From the NCBI RefSeq assembly GCF_020216065.1, contig NZ_JAIWNA010000009.1, forward strand, positions 62,001 through 126,000: DNA of 64,000 bases, written 5' to 3'. Source of the DNA: Nocardia rosealba (lineage in GTDB: Bacteria > Actinomycetota > Actinomycetes > Mycobacteriales > Mycobacteriaceae). A program made the position numbers and the translations under genes. The notes below the pieces were generated by a model. That model was given only the letters and a program-made list of their open reading frames with translations. It was not told the origin of the DNA and did not search any database. Each line of letters begins with the position of its first letter. Within the stretch, counting starts at the first letter, position 1. This document shows positions 19,701-28,787 of this stretch, one piece after another.

Positions 19701-20750
19701 GCGGCGGGTATTCCGCAGTTCGTCGAGAGTCGAGCCGACCTTGTAGGCCTCAGACTTCATCAGGCCCTCGCGGTGGGAGGTCAGCCGAGCCGACTCCCGG
19801 CGCAGGTCGAGAATCGTCTGGTCGGTGCGCGCGAGCAGATCCCTGGTTTCCACGAGCTGGGTGGCGGATCGTTTTTCCGCTTCCGAACAGCTCGACAGGT
19901 CCGTCGTCGCGCTCACGAGCTCACCGGCTTGCGCACGCATTACCTGCTGCGCGTAGGTGCGCTGCTGGCGGGCGAGTTTGCCGACCGCGGCCGCTTCGAT
20001 CGCCAGCCGCTCGAGCCGCTCCCGTTGAGCATCGAGTCGCTCGAAACCCTCTGCCAGGTCGGCGATCTCGTCCTGCCCGAGCGGAGGAAGTGCCTTGGAG
20101 AGCAGGCCGGAGAGCAATCCGGGGTCGAGTCGTTGCGACAACTTCGGCATCCGAAGCTGCAACAGGGCCGTGATCAATGCGTCGTAGCGCTGTTCGGACA
20201 GGCCGGGAAACAGTGTTGTTCGCACGGCATCTCGGTAATCACCGCCGGTGTCGTGGACCGTCCCCGCGGACCCGATACGGGTATCGAGCTCCTTACGGGT
20301 GATCGGGCGGTCGGCTTCCGTCAGTACCAGCACGCCCTCTTCGCCTGCGGCGCCGATACGCTGGGTTGTGGTGAAGTAGTCCGCCTGCACACTCGGCGTT
20401 CGTGATGTCGCTTGTAGCCGCGCACCACAGGTCAGCCACTCTGCCGCCGGACCGCCACGCTGGAATTCCAGCCAGACGTAGCCGACCCGGGTCACGCCCG
20501 TTGTGCCTTCTCCCATCATGTTCCAATGCATCGTCCGCTCGCTGGTCCCGAAGGTCGACAAGCGATTGGCGCGCAGGCTGGCGTCGAAGAGGAAGGGCAA
20601 CAGCAGTTCCAACGCCTTCGATTTCCCGCTACCGTTCGCGCCCCGCAGGAGCAGCCGACCGTTGTGGAATTCGAGGATCTCGTCGTAATAGCGCCACACA
20701 TTGAGAATCCCCGCGCGGCTCGGCATCCAGCGCTCGACAGGCTCGACCAT
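16755..20750 (-). CDS. jetC: Wadjet type II SMC-like ATPase JetC (TIGR02680)
   Basis: 1331 aa, the usual size of TIGR02680 proteins. N-terminal Walker A GANGSGKS lies at 37-44. A very long Ala/Arg/Glu-rich coiled-coil middle follows, interrupted near its centre by a hinge-like globular part (about 540-690). Near the C-terminus come the ABC signature LSGGEKA and Walker B RLIMLDEVFVGVD, the head of an SMC/MukB-like ATPase. In Wadjet it forms the loop-extruding motor that measures circular DNA so that JetD can cut small plasmids. Its ATG overlaps the jetB stop by one base (TGATG). Last gene of the four-gene unit, converging on the kinase gene. Confidence 0.93.
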   Translation of the reverse strand: MVEPVERWMPSRAGILNVWRYYDEILEFHNGRLLLRGANGSGKSKALELLLPFLFDASLRANRLSTFGTSERTMHWNMMGEGTTGVTRVGYVWLEFQRGGPAAEWLTCGARLQATSRTPSVQADYFTTTQRIGAAGEEGVLVLTEADRPITRKELDTRIGSAGTVHDTGGDYRDAVRTTLFPGLSEQRYDALITALLQLRMPKLSQRLDPGLLSGLLSKALPPLGQDEIADLAEGFERLDAQRERLERLAIEAAAVGKLARQQRTYAQQVMRAQAGELVSATTDLSSCSEAEKRSATQLVETRDLLARTDQTILDLRRESARLTSHREGLMKSEAYKVGSTLDELRNTRRGAQRRADAATAAAAHDDQVASAAASARSTAADAVRSRIQLTDRSAEEARQCAQRCGMIAVLDEVATDPTSGKARTVIRNSVQAREDQLRRMEAEIQAHQQACSARASAEAAVEAARHDFSSADAALISSTERREVALDDLRAEIRRWASGCHELALDPDTLVAAADNEPRFAARVSQAVTAAVESVTSAASDCRREHTNATAARKDLEDERARVAAQPDIAPAAPAWRSTDRSALAGAPLWRLVDFADGISIATAVGVEAALQSAGLLDAWIGPRGEVLGHDVFAVPDALEPISGPSLADVLVAVDGTAVPTGRVNRLLASIAFGESVPESGMVAVGADGRWRVANMVGSWTKQEPEFIGAEIQARKRAQTLADLDRRIGELDAVLDGLEEHIRELARRRARIDEEFDTRPDRSSLAQADSAVLAAQVAVTAADRAVHNTTDRLRTAESAVRSALQSLIAFSATAGLPSDQHNIDVVRSALRAFDGQAATWLDHVRDLEHARQTERSAAEAADRADAAAARSRDAASRALAELVDLTGQLQAIEDAVGREYRVVLTEIAASREELIRTDDELEKARARSGDLRTEVGKWEARTANDRRAHLAAIENRDTAAQRFRALASTTLPADTELTDLDQFRETLDGSDGVRAALDAARMLTAAWPTVPHTPTSVGNAFNRLSSSVHECRAVLSARADLELENTGEVQVFTAVIDGVRVGAAELKRILHTEAEQSRNDITEHERTLFDKTLTGDTRRHLAARIRQANELVKTMNDRLGQVRTASEVAVRLVWRVGKDLPAGTKAARELLLKDPVRIDEAEREALHRFLRERIDEAKADDSANTWEQQLSRVFDYTSWHQFVVEIDRGKGEDFQELTKRLHGALSGGEKAIALHLPLFAAVAAHYEATPTAPRLIMLDEVFVGVDTVNRGQIFALLSALDLDLVLTSDHEWGMYAELPGIAIHQIVTGDGNDAVTTARFTWNGKELEAA

Positions 20751-21997
20751 CAGAACTCCTCGTCGTCGGTGGTGGTTCGGACTCCGCGCACGCGGTAGCG
20801 GGCGGCAGCGGGCAGGGGGATGACCAAACCGGCGGTGGTGGTGCGGATCAGCTGGAATTCGGTGAGTGCGATGAGTGCGTCGGTGACCAATCGCGCGGGG
20901 CCGTCGGCTGCCTGGTAGGTCTTCGCCCAGCGCGGAAATCGCTCCAGCAGATTCATCGCGCGGCGACGCAACTGTTCGACGGTGGTCGGGCCGACCATCT
21001 CGTCGAGCAGCAGCAGTCCGGCGAGTTTGGCGGTGCTCGCGTCGTCGGGGAATCTCGTGTCTGTCGCGATCGCGTCCGGATCGATGAACAGGACGCCCTC
21101 GGCACGTTCCTCGAGGACGAATCCACCGAGCTCCGCGGCTTCGCGCAGGAATCTGCGGCCGGTGATCGACGTCAGGTAGCCCAGCTCGTCCGCATCGAGA
21201 TCATCGAAATACAGGACTGGATCATCGACGACCCGCCGAAACACACTGTGCCGCAACCACAGATTGCGTTGCGTACTCGATACCGCATCCGCGTGTCGGC
21301 CGAGCGGCCCAGCCGCGTCACCGTACCGGGATTCCCGCGTGAGTTCACCCAGCATGGTCGGGAGCCGAAGAGCGACCTCGGCGACCGGCACGTTCAGTTG
21401 TGAAGGGCCGACCGTGATGGCGAACATCCGCAGTAGCCGCGTGACATCCACGCGGAATAGCACTTTCGCCTGCTCGGAGTCGACGTAGGCATCGGCCGTC
21501 CCGTCCACCGGGTCGAGCACGCCATACGATTCGAGAAGCCGCAGCGCGTCGACGAAAGCCCGCCGCTCCGCGCGGTTGGCGGTATCGAATCCGACGAGCA
21601 CCGGATCGTTTACGGTGGCGGCGTGGACCTTGCCCGCGAGCAGACCGATCGTCGTGACGGGCGTCGTGCAGAGTTCGGCCGCGACGACACACAGCAGAAC
21701 GTACCGACGCCGATCGAACGCGGTGCGTTGCGTTCGCACCCGTTTTGCGGGTCGCGTCGCGTCGGGGGCCGTGCGTACCTTGGTCAATCGGGCATAGCCG
21801 AGCCGTGGTTCGACCACCACCGCCCAACCACAGTAGTAGTCGAACCACTTGGTGATCGGATCACGGCGACGCCTGACCACATCGAAACGGTCCGGCGCGG
21901 CCGCCTCCGTGAGCATCGGCTGCGCCAGCAGATACCGAATGCCCCGACCGACATCCTCTCGTTCGGCGATCGCCAGCTGGTTGGTCAATTCGCTCAT
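20750..21997 (-). CDS. jetB: Wadjet type II subunit JetB (TIGR02678, DUF2398)
   Basis: 415 aa from the ATG at 21997, which overlaps the jetA stop by four bases. Sequence character and position between TIGR02677 and TIGR02680 members identify it as a DUF2398 protein. It begins with a short helix and a winged-helix-rich body typical of kleisin-associated (MukE/KITE-like) subunits; RYLLAQPML and the aromatic KWFDYYCGWAVVVEP segment lie within the first 65 residues. In the complex it would bind the kleisin JetA and DNA. No catalytic motif is expected or seen. Stop and jetC start overlap as TGATG. Confidence 0.9.
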   Translation of the reverse strand: MSELTNQLAIAEREDVGRGIRYLLAQPMLTEAAAPDRFDVVRRRRDPITKWFDYYCGWAVVVEPRLGYARLTKVRTAPDATRPAKRVRTQRTAFDRRRYVLLCVVAAELCTTPVTTIGLLAGKVHAATVNDPVLVGFDTANRAERRAFVDALRLLESYGVLDPVDGTADAYVDSEQAKVLFRVDVTRLLRMFAITVGPSQLNVPVAEVALRLPTMLGELTRESRYGDAAGPLGRHADAVSSTQRNLWLRHSVFRRVVDDPVLYFDDLDADELGYLTSITGRRFLREAAELGGFVLEERAEGVLFIDPDAIATDTRFPDDASTAKLAGLLLLDEMVGPTTVEQLRRRAMNLLERFPRWAKTYQAADGPARLVTDALIALTEFQLIRTTTAGLVIPLPAAARYRVRGVRTTTDDEEF

Positions 21998-23511
21998 GAC
22001 CGCCTCGATCCCACCGTACGGATCCGGACCCGATAATCGGGACCGCGGAAAACTCCTCGGGGTGTGCGCAATTCGGCGATCGCACCCGGATCGCCGGCGG
22101 ACAGCGATATCTCGACCCGGCCGTCTGATGTCATCGATCGGCGCACACCGGCCGAATCGGGGGCGGCACCGAGCGCCCGACCGAGCAGGTCGAGTAGTCG
22201 TTCGAACATCGCGTGATCGAGGTCGACGAACTGTCCCAATGTACGTGTCTGCCCGCCGGTGTCGAGCAGGTCCCACGCTGCCAGCAGCTCCGCCCGCTCG
22301 GCAGCGGCCTTGACCGCCCGCTCCTTTCGGAGCGCGGACACATCGGGCACGGACCCCGTGCGCCCCATTCGTTCCGTTCGCCCGGCGCTGCGTAGCAGGG
22401 GAGACACTTCGACCGGCGGTGCGCTTGCCCAGGACGCGGAGTAGCTGACCAGCTCGGGATCGGGGTGGGTCAGATGGGCATGCCGAGCCGAGCCGAGGCC
22501 GAATGCCGTCGACCACAACCGGTGCAGGTCGTCTTCCTCGGGCAGCACCGTGAACCAACGGGCCAGCTCACGAAAGTCGGCCACCGCGCTGCTGGCGCGG
22601 CGACGAGACTCGGTAAGCCGGTCGAGAACCTGAAGCAAGGTGATGATCGCGCGCCGCCCGACCTGACGCAGTTGGTCGATTCGGGGTGGAGAATCATCGA
22701 TCGGCAGAAACCACGCCCGCAGTCCCTCCCACCGGGCTCGGCGCTGTTCGAGCCAGGCCGGGGCGGGATCGGTCCCGCCGAGGGTCGGCAGTTCCGCGCC
22801 ACGCAGTGCACGCTGGTGCATGCGGGAAACCCCGAAGTCCTCGACGGCCTGGATGCGGTTCGCGATGACATGACTGCGACGATCGATGTCGTTGAGAAAC
22901 TCCTGCAGGTAGGCGACTGTAGCCGCTTTCACCTCATGGAAAACCGCCAAGTCGACGCCTTCTGCACGCAACAGCCGCTGCAACTCACCATTGAACTGCT
23001 TGGTATTGGTTCGCAGCCCTTCCAGATGCGATTCGAGTTCGAACGCGACGGTGAAAATTCGTTTGTCCGAACCGCTGTCGAGTTCGCGTACGAGGTCGGC
23101 CAACCGGTCACCGATGGCGTCGAGCACTGCGGTCTGCAACGCACCGGAAGAGGTCAGCACCGAAATCGCGTGCACGACACCGGCAAAGGCGGCCTCGCCC
23201 TGTTTGGTCAGCGAATAGAGCAGGTTGCGGCGTTCGTAATCCAGTGCGGTCCGATAATTCTCGGAATGGTTCTGAACGACATCGATCAGGTTCCATTGAC
23301 GCATCCGCTCGAGCGAAGCGGCCAGGTCGTCGTCGGCGATCGCCTCCACAAAGCCGACCGCGTCGAGCCGCCGACGCAGGTCGTCGAGGCTGAGAGCGGT
23401 CTCCAAACGTTCGTTGGCCTCGCCGAATGCCTGGAGGACTGCCATGTAGAGCCCGGAGCGGTCGACAGTCGTGAATCGGAACATGTCCGCCGGTACACGA
23501 ATCGGGTCCAT
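21994..23511 (-). CDS. jetA: Wadjet type II kleisin-like subunit JetA (TIGR02677, DUF2397)
   Basis: 505 aa from the ATG at 23511 (a GTG at 23514 is an alternative; AGGAG is 8-11 bases upstream). The N-terminus, PADMFRFTTVDRSGLYMAVL, matches the opening of TIGR02677/DUF2397 proteins. The rest is mostly helical with several winged-helix-like parts, as in MukF-type kleisins. JetA bridges the JetC heads and carries JetB. It lies 51 bases after jetD and overlaps jetB. TIGR02677-02680 were defined as a recurring four-gene neighbourhood that includes Nocardia farcinica, in line with this host. Confidence 0.9.
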   Translation of the reverse strand: MDPIRVPADMFRFTTVDRSGLYMAVLQAFGEANERLETALSLDDLRRRLDAVGFVEAIADDDLAASLERMRQWNLIDVVQNHSENYRTALDYERRNLLYSLTKQGEAAFAGVVHAISVLTSSGALQTAVLDAIGDRLADLVRELDSGSDKRIFTVAFELESHLEGLRTNTKQFNGELQRLLRAEGVDLAVFHEVKAATVAYLQEFLNDIDRRSHVIANRIQAVEDFGVSRMHQRALRGAELPTLGGTDPAPAWLEQRRARWEGLRAWFLPIDDSPPRIDQLRQVGRRAIITLLQVLDRLTESRRRASSAVADFRELARWFTVLPEEDDLHRLWSTAFGLGSARHAHLTHPDPELVSYSASWASAPPVEVSPLLRSAGRTERMGRTGSVPDVSALRKERAVKAAAERAELLAAWDLLDTGGQTRTLGQFVDLDHAMFERLLDLLGRALGAAPDSAGVRRSMTSDGRVEISLSAGDPGAIAELRTPRGVFRGPDYRVRIRTVGSRRS

Positions 23512-23562
23512 CACGTTGCCTCTCCTGCAGTTGCCGGCAACGATAGACGCGGCCACCGACAA

Positions 23563-24777
23563 CTACGGTACGAGATCGGCGAGCAACGTTTCGATGACGC
23601 GTTCCTCCGGAACCGATACGCCGAGGCGATTCATCTCGACCGCCAGCGCGTCGTCCCATGGCACTCCGGTGACCCGCCCGACGCCAGGCCCATCGGTCAC
23701 CGCGGCGAGATAGTCCCGGCAGCTCATCCGCCACGGCCGTGCACCGACACGGGCCACGACGTGCGCCGCGATCCGCAGCCCTTCGCCATCGAAATCCCCG
23801 TGATAGTTCAGTCGGGCGCCCGACTGACTCAGCAGGTCGAGCAACCTGATTCCGGCGCTGTTCGGCCAGCCGGCGGTGCACACCATCGGGGGACAGGCAC
23901 GGCCGAACCGCCGCACCGCGACTGCCAGCACACTCGGGTTCTCCACAACCGCCACCATCGGCGGCGCATCATCGAGGGAGGCCACCGTGCGCAGTTGCTG
24001 CAACGTCACCGACGCCGCCAGCGCGCCTTCGGCGCACACCTGCAACATCTTCCCGAGGGTTCCGCCCCGGTCCAGGCCGCCCATACCGGCGACGAGCACT
24101 GTGGAGGACAATTCGTCATCGGCTACGCCGGCCGACATCCACAGTTGGCGTAGCTCGCCGGAATCGGCGGGAACAGGGCGGCCGTGCATCACCGCCAGGG
24201 CCCGAATCACCATTCCCTGCAGGCGAGTTCCGTCATCGAGGGCGTGTGGGTCGTCCAGCGTTTGGTCGGCGAAGACCGGCAACGGCTGCCCCTGTGCGGG
24301 GATCGCGCGCAGGACGCGCAACGCCTGTTCCAGCATCGTTCGCGTCCGCGTGACCGACTGCTCGATGACCCCCGCTCGCTCCATCGCCGCCGCCCAGTCC
24401 GCCAGCACCGGCTGTGCCTCGATGACCGGATGCCGCGCGAGCCACCCCCACAGTTCCTGTCGTTCCAGCGCCCTGGCCGTCCGCACTGCCGACCGGTTCT
24501 CGATCGGCCCGACTGTCTGCTCGACCACCTCGCGCCCGGACAGACCCGTCAGGTCGACCAGCACGGCGTCGAGCTGTGCGCAACTGACGGTATGTGTTTC
24601 ACCCGGCAGCGCAGCCATCCCGAACAGGTCGGCCAGTGCCGTCCGCTGAGCTACGGACATTCCGCAGACTTTGACCGAGGCCACCGGTCGCCCAGTGCCG
24701 AGACGGTGGTGCAGCGCCCGCCACAAGGGCAGTAGGTCTTCGGACAACGCCGCAACCGCAATCCTCATCGAGCCCAT
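23563..24777 (-). CDS. jetD: Wadjet type II nuclease subunit JetD (TIGR02679, DUF2399)
   Basis: 404 aa from ATG 24777; GTG 24804 and ATG 24768 are alternatives since none has a clear ribosome-binding site. The C-terminal Toprim-like domain, related to topoisomerase VI A, shows its acidic residues: VVENPSVL (glutamate) and YHGDFDGEGLRIA (the DxD). JetD is the subunit that cleaves closed circular plasmid DNA. In the usual type II order (jetA-B-C-D) it comes last; here it is the first gene, upstream of jetA. About 160 bases separate it from the end of the Dna2-like operon, which could itself read through. Confidence 0.88.
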   Translation of the reverse strand: MGSMRIAVAALSEDLLPLWRALHHRLGTGRPVASVKVCGMSVAQRTALADLFGMAALPGETHTVSCAQLDAVLVDLTGLSGREVVEQTVGPIENRSAVRTARALERQELWGWLARHPVIEAQPVLADWAAAMERAGVIEQSVTRTRTMLEQALRVLRAIPAQGQPLPVFADQTLDDPHALDDGTRLQGMVIRALAVMHGRPVPADSGELRQLWMSAGVADDELSSTVLVAGMGGLDRGGTLGKMLQVCAEGALAASVTLQQLRTVASLDDAPPMVAVVENPSVLAVAVRRFGRACPPMVCTAGWPNSAGIRLLDLLSQSGARLNYHGDFDGEGLRIAAHVVARVGARPWRMSCRDYLAAVTDGPGVGRVTGVPWDDALAVEMNRLGVSVPEERVIETLLADLVP

Positions 24778-24934
24778 CGCGGTAACGATAGCGATCGTTC
24801 GCACGAGGTGGCAGAACTGCTGGGCACACGTGCTCGTGTGATCCCCCGGAGTGTGAGAGTTCTCTGCAATGGTTGGGTCCCGTGGTCGGGAGATCCGGCC
24901 GATCGGTCACCGAGACCATTGTGATGTGCTTGTC

Positions 24935-26242
24935 CTACAAGCTAATTCGGTGACTCTCGAGGTGGCTGAGGATGGATTGGTTGGCTTCCCAACCGTCGGG
25001 GAATTTGACCGGGACGCCCAGGTGGACCAGTTCTGTGGAGGGGTAGGCGTCGAGTAGCTCGGCGATGCCGGCTCGGGCGACGACGATGCAGGCGTGGCGG
25101 TGACGGGACGTGAGGACACACAACCGCCCGGCTTCGAGGTGGAAGGAGCTGGCGTCGCGGCGGCCCGACAATGGGTGGAGGACGATGGTGATGTCGTATT
25201 CGCGGCCCTGGAGGCGGTTGGCAGTGTCGACGGTGACCGGTTCGGCGAGGGTGCCTCGGAGGGCTAGGCGGATGGCTTCGGCCTGGTCTCGGTGGGCGGT
25301 GCCGATGGCTAGGCGGTCGGCGGTGACGGGGTGGGTGCCCTGTTCGGAGGTGGCGGTGGCGCCTCGTTCGAGGATGCGAACGGCCAGAGAGGCTATGGCG
25401 GATACCGCTTCTCGGTCGGTGCGGAGGGTGTTGCGGGCGGGGAGTTCGTAGAGGGCCCAGCCGTGGTCGGCTGCTTCGTCGAGGCAGCGGTCCAGGGGGG
25501 TGCGCAGGCCGTGGGTGACGTAGGAGAGTTGGCGGGTGCCGGGGGCGGTGCCTGCGGTGAAGGGGGTGAAGGGGTAGAAGGCGGCGGAGATGACGTCGGC
25601 GGCGCTGGTGGGGAGGCGCCAAGAGACGGGGAGGCGGTGGATGGGGATGTGGCGGTCGCGGTTGTTGGCGAGCATGACGGGGACGGCGCTGCGGGTGGGG
25701 TCCCAGTCCAGGCCTGCCCAGCGGTCGGATTCGACGGTGGCGAAGGGGTCGAGTTGGCCGGGGTCGCCGACGAAGAGGCCGCGGTCGAAGCGGCCTGCGA
25801 TGCGGAGGAGCATTTCGGAGCGCATCTGGTAGGCCTCGTCGACGATGGCGTGTTCCCAGGTGCCCTCGGTGAGGGTGGCCCATTTGGCGGCGGTGCCGAT
25901 GAGGATCGTGCGGTCGGCGAGGTCGTCGACTTTGGCGGCGGCGCGGACGTTCGGGAGGTCGATGCGGTCGCTGGGGCGGTAGTCCTGGGCGGAGAGGCGG
26001 CCGATGGGGAGGTCGGGGTGGGCGGCTGCCAGGCGGGCGATGAGGTCGTCGACCTGTTCGTTGGTTTGGGCGACGATCATGCGCTGGGTGCCGTCTTGGG
26101 CGAGCTGACCGGCGGCCTTCACGACGAGGGTGGATTTGCCCGCGCCGGGGGGTGAGTCGACGACGATCGCCTTGTGGGAGGTGTCGGCCAGGTCGGTGAG
26201 GATGTTGCTGACGGTGGTATCAGCGGCGTGTGCGGCGGACAT
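24935..26242 (-). CDS. SF1B helicase of the Upf1/Dna2 type
   Basis: 435 aa. It has a full set of SF1 motifs in Upf1/Dna2 style: SPPGAGKST (30-38, motif I), VAQTNEQVDDL (57-67, Ia), IVDEAYQM (133-140, II, DEAxQ), VGDPGQLDPF (158-167, III), VSWRLP (IV-like), VDTANRLQGREYD (V) and LTSRHRHACIVV (VI). It has almost no N-terminal extension before motif I, so the stalk, beta-barrel and nuclease parts of Dna2 are absent from this chain and seem to be supplied by the three genes upstream. The start overlaps the preceding stop by one base (TGATG). Last gene of the four-gene operon, 157 bases before jetD. Likely a 5'-3' DNA (or RNA) translocase in nucleic-acid defence or repair. Confidence 0.85.
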   Translation of the reverse strand: MSAAHAADTTVSNILTDLADTSHKAIVVDSPPGAGKSTLVVKAAGQLAQDGTQRMIVAQTNEQVDDLIARLAAAHPDLPIGRLSAQDYRPSDRIDLPNVRAAAKVDDLADRTILIGTAAKWATLTEGTWEHAIVDEAYQMRSEMLLRIAGRFDRGLFVGDPGQLDPFATVESDRWAGLDWDPTRSAVPVMLANNRDRHIPIHRLPVSWRLPTSAADVISAAFYPFTPFTAGTAPGTRQLSYVTHGLRTPLDRCLDEAADHGWALYELPARNTLRTDREAVSAIASLAVRILERGATATSEQGTHPVTADRLAIGTAHRDQAEAIRLALRGTLAEPVTVDTANRLQGREYDITIVLHPLSGRRDASSFHLEAGRLCVLTSRHRHACIVVARAGIAELLDAYPSTELVHLGVPVKFPDGWEANQSILSHLESHRISL

Positions 26243-27705
26243 CAGTTCTCCTCATCGGTTTCCGGTGGGCCGCCGTGGGTCCAGGGAGTTTCCTCCGGGG
26301 GCGGGAGGGTGGCGGCGCGGAAATTGCCGTTGGGGCCGAAGCGGGCCAAGACGATGCGGTCACCTTCGACGTTCACCGTTCCTTCGGCGGGAGCCTTTGC
26401 GCTGCGGCCCATTCCGCCGCTGAGTTCGAGCACGATCACGTCGTCGTCGACCTCGATAACCTTGGCTTGCTGGTTCTTGACGGCGGCGTTGTGCAGTGAT
26501 TCGCCGGCAATAGGTGTGAAGGGGTCTGTCGTTGTCACGCGGAGCAAGGGGCGCAGCACGCTTTTGCCCTTGTCGCTCAGCGTGGTTCGGGTGGGCTCGG
26601 AGTCGATGACAGTGGCCAGACAGGCCTCGCCTGCCAGTCGGCGCTCGAGCATGACGTAGGGATCGTCGTAAGCCATTGCGGCGGTTAGTCGTTCGAGTGC
26701 CTGTTCACGGGCGAGCAGTCGCCGGACGGCGGAGGTGGGGGAATCACGCCGGGACTGGGCCTGGGTTTCGGCGATTTCGGTGAAGTAGGAGAAGGAGCGC
26801 ACATCCTCGGCCCAGCGGGCAGCCACACTGGCTCCTTCGGGCAGCGTGCGCAAGAGCGAAATGCCTTGCCACATCAGCTCCCACGTCGGTTCCAGCTGTG
26901 TTCGCAGGGCCTGTTCGAGGCGCTGGACGGCACGGGTGCGGGCGATGTCGTCGGCAGCCGCGTCGTAGGCGTTGATGAGTGGGGCGAGGACGACATTGTC
27001 GAAGCCGGGATCGGTGGCCGGACCGGCCGGCGGGCAGATGGTCGGGTCCTCGGCGCGGGCCGCGGCTTCGGGGCCGGTCAGGTTGTCGGGCGGTGCGATC
27101 CAGCCGAGGAGAGCGGTGAGGTTGGCGTCCTCGAGAGCGGATTGCCCGGTGATCCAGTGCGTGGACAGGTGTGACGTGAGGGGTGCGAGGGCGGTCGAAC
27201 CAGGATGTTCGGCGCGGTCGCAGTACCAGGTGAGCCACCGGCCGACGAGCGGGATGGCGGGGGAGACGGCGTCGTCGCCTTCGGTGCGGCGGAAGCGCAG
27301 GGACCGTCCGAGGAGTTTCAAGAAGGTGACGGCGGCCTGGTTGGGCACCCAGATCTGCGGGGCGTCGACACAGCGGTCGATGGTCTCGTTGGTCTTCTTG
27401 TCGATCACGACCGGTTCGGTGTCGTCGGCGTGGCGGTCGATGTGGGGGAGCAGGATCGCCGCCAGTTCCTCGGCGAACCGCAGGCGCAGGACGCGGTCGC
27501 GGGGCTGCGGGACGATGAGAAGCCTCGCCTCGTCATGGTGGGCGCCGACCAGCACTGCCAGCGGTGCCGCCGCCTCGCCCGCGAGATGCAGTGGGATGAG
27601 GACGAGGGGCTGCTCGGCGAGGTGACAGTGGCGGACGGTCGCGGTCGGCACGGCGCGGCCGGCGTCGACCGCCTCTACTTTCGCCAGTGCGGACAGCACA
27701 CTCAC
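26242..27705 (-). CDS. Unknown protein with beta-barrel-like C-terminal region (helicase partner)
   Basis: 487 aa from the GTG at 27705, which has AGGAG eight bases upstream and overlaps the nuclease stop (GTGA). I do not recognise the family. The first 120 residues alternate strands and helices, and the middle (about 200-370) is helical with Arg/Ala-rich segments. The region about 400-465 is strand-rich (KVIEVDDDVIVLELSGG and a second strand pair), recalling the small beta-barrel that precedes the helicase core in Dna2/Upf1-like enzymes; this is a structural guess. The C-terminal tail is acidic and proline-rich. Its place between nuclease and helicase genes mirrors the domain order of Dna2. 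Confidence 0.65.
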   Translation of the reverse strand: MSVLSALAKVEAVDAGRAVPTATVRHCHLAEQPLVLIPLHLAGEAAAPLAVLVGAHHDEARLLIVPQPRDRVLRLRFAEELAAILLPHIDRHADDTEPVVIDKKTNETIDRCVDAPQIWVPNQAAVTFLKLLGRSLRFRRTEGDDAVSPAIPLVGRWLTWYCDRAEHPGSTALAPLTSHLSTHWITGQSALEDANLTALLGWIAPPDNLTGPEAAARAEDPTICPPAGPATDPGFDNVVLAPLINAYDAAADDIARTRAVQRLEQALRTQLEPTWELMWQGISLLRTLPEGASVAARWAEDVRSFSYFTEIAETQAQSRRDSPTSAVRRLLAREQALERLTAAMAYDDPYVMLERRLAGEACLATVIDSEPTRTTLSDKGKSVLRPLLRVTTTDPFTPIAGESLHNAAVKNQQAKVIEVDDDVIVLELSGGMGRSAKAPAEGTVNVEGDRIVLARFGPNGNFRAATLPPPEETPWTHGGPPETDEEN

Positions 27706-28787
27706 GCGATCTCCTGACGCAGACGGTGCGCGGTACGGAGCAGTTCGGCGATGTCGACCTGGTCTTCCGTGGGAGTGCGCGAACCACGGGCCAGAGTGAG
27801 GACGTCGTCGATATTGTGCAGTCCGCCGAGCTCGTCGCGAACGCCGCGACCGAGGGCGTCGACGGAGCCGCAGGCACGGGCTTCGGAGCGGCAGAGGAAG
27901 CCGAGTTCGCACGTGGAGATGCATTCGGGGGCGAAGCGGGCGGGGATCGCGGAGATCACCTCGTCCAGTTGCGGGCCGGGTTCGAAAGTCGCCCCGGGCG
28001 GGACCAGTTCGACGAGTGACTCGATCGACGTCAGCCGGGACAACTGGCGCGAGACGACGGACAGTTGATTGCGCAGGTCGACGAACGTCGCGGTGGGACG
28101 GTTCGAGAAGTCCTTCGTGCACACCAGGATCGCGTTGTGGGACACGAGCTTTTCGGGGTCAGCACCCAAATCCTCGAGCAGGCGCCGCAACGCGATCACG
28201 TACACCGCGGACTGGCGCGCCGCGGCCGCGACCTGTGCGGGGTCGGCCTGGCCGTCGATCATGGGGAACGACTTGATCTCGACGATGTGGAACTTGCCCT
28301 CGATCTGCAGGGCGACTAGATCCGGCTCGAGGTAGGCGAGCGCACCGGCGATGTCCAGGCGCAGCATCGGGTGGTCGAACAGGGTGCCTTCACCGGTGTC
28401 GAGCGCCTGCCCGAGCAGTTGGCGCGTGCGCTGATACCGCACCGCGTTGCCGGCGTTCTCGCCGACCGCGTCGAGGTTGTGATAGGCCACTTCGGGGATG
28501 GTCAGGCCGAGGACGTCACGCAGGAGTGCGAGCAGGTCGGCGCAACCGTTCGCCTTCACCATCGACTCGAAGGCGTTGCCGCGCGTAATGGCGAACGACG
28601 ACTGGCCGTACTGCGGCGGATAGCCGAGTTCCCGTGCGACAACGGCCTTGTCGACAGCCGCGGCATCGAGCAGTGCGCGGCGGGCGCAGCCGGGGTTCGC
28701 GGTGAGCGCGGCGATGGTCCGGGCGTTGTGACGGATCGAGGGGGCTTCGCCGCGCAGCTCCTGCAGGCGGGCCGAAAGCTCTTTCAT
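27702..28787 (-). CDS. Cas4/RecB-like PD-(D/E)xK nuclease with four-cysteine (Fe-S type) set
   Basis: 361 aa. Nuclease motifs in order: RGNAFE (69-74, the first acidic motif), EPDLVAL (D156), FHIVEIKSF (E170-x-K172) and RQSAVYVIAL (Q192...Y196, the QxxxY motif of Cas4/AddB/Dna2 nucleases). One early cysteine (C34) plus a C-terminal cluster C289, C293, C299, C306 gives the one-plus-three layout that holds a 4Fe-4S cluster in Cas4, AddB and Dna2; one cysteine is spare. No cas1/cas2 or repeat array is nearby, so this is not CRISPR adaptation. It overlaps its neighbours on both sides (ATGA upstream, GTGA downstream). Confidence 0.8.
   Translation of the reverse strand: MKELSARLQELRGEAPSIRHNARTIAALTANPGCARRALLDAAAVDKAVVARELGYPPQYGQSSFAITRGNAFESMVKANGCADLLALLRDVLGLTIPEVAYHNLDAVGENAGNAVRYQRTRQLLGQALDTGEGTLFDHPMLRLDIAGALAYLEPDLVALQIEGKFHIVEIKSFPMIDGQADPAQVAAAARQSAVYVIALRRLLEDLGADPEKLVSHNAILVCTKDFSNRPTATFVDLRNQLSVVSRQLSRLTSIESLVELVPPGATFEPGPQLDEVISAIPARFAPECISTCELGFLCRSEARACGSVDALGRGVRDELGGLHNIDDVLTLARGSRTPTEDQVDIAELLRTAHRLRQEIA

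Noticed and set aside
27702..28787. CRISPR Cas4 adaptation nuclease
   Set aside because: No cas1, cas2 or repeat-spacer array found; context is a Dna2-like operon.
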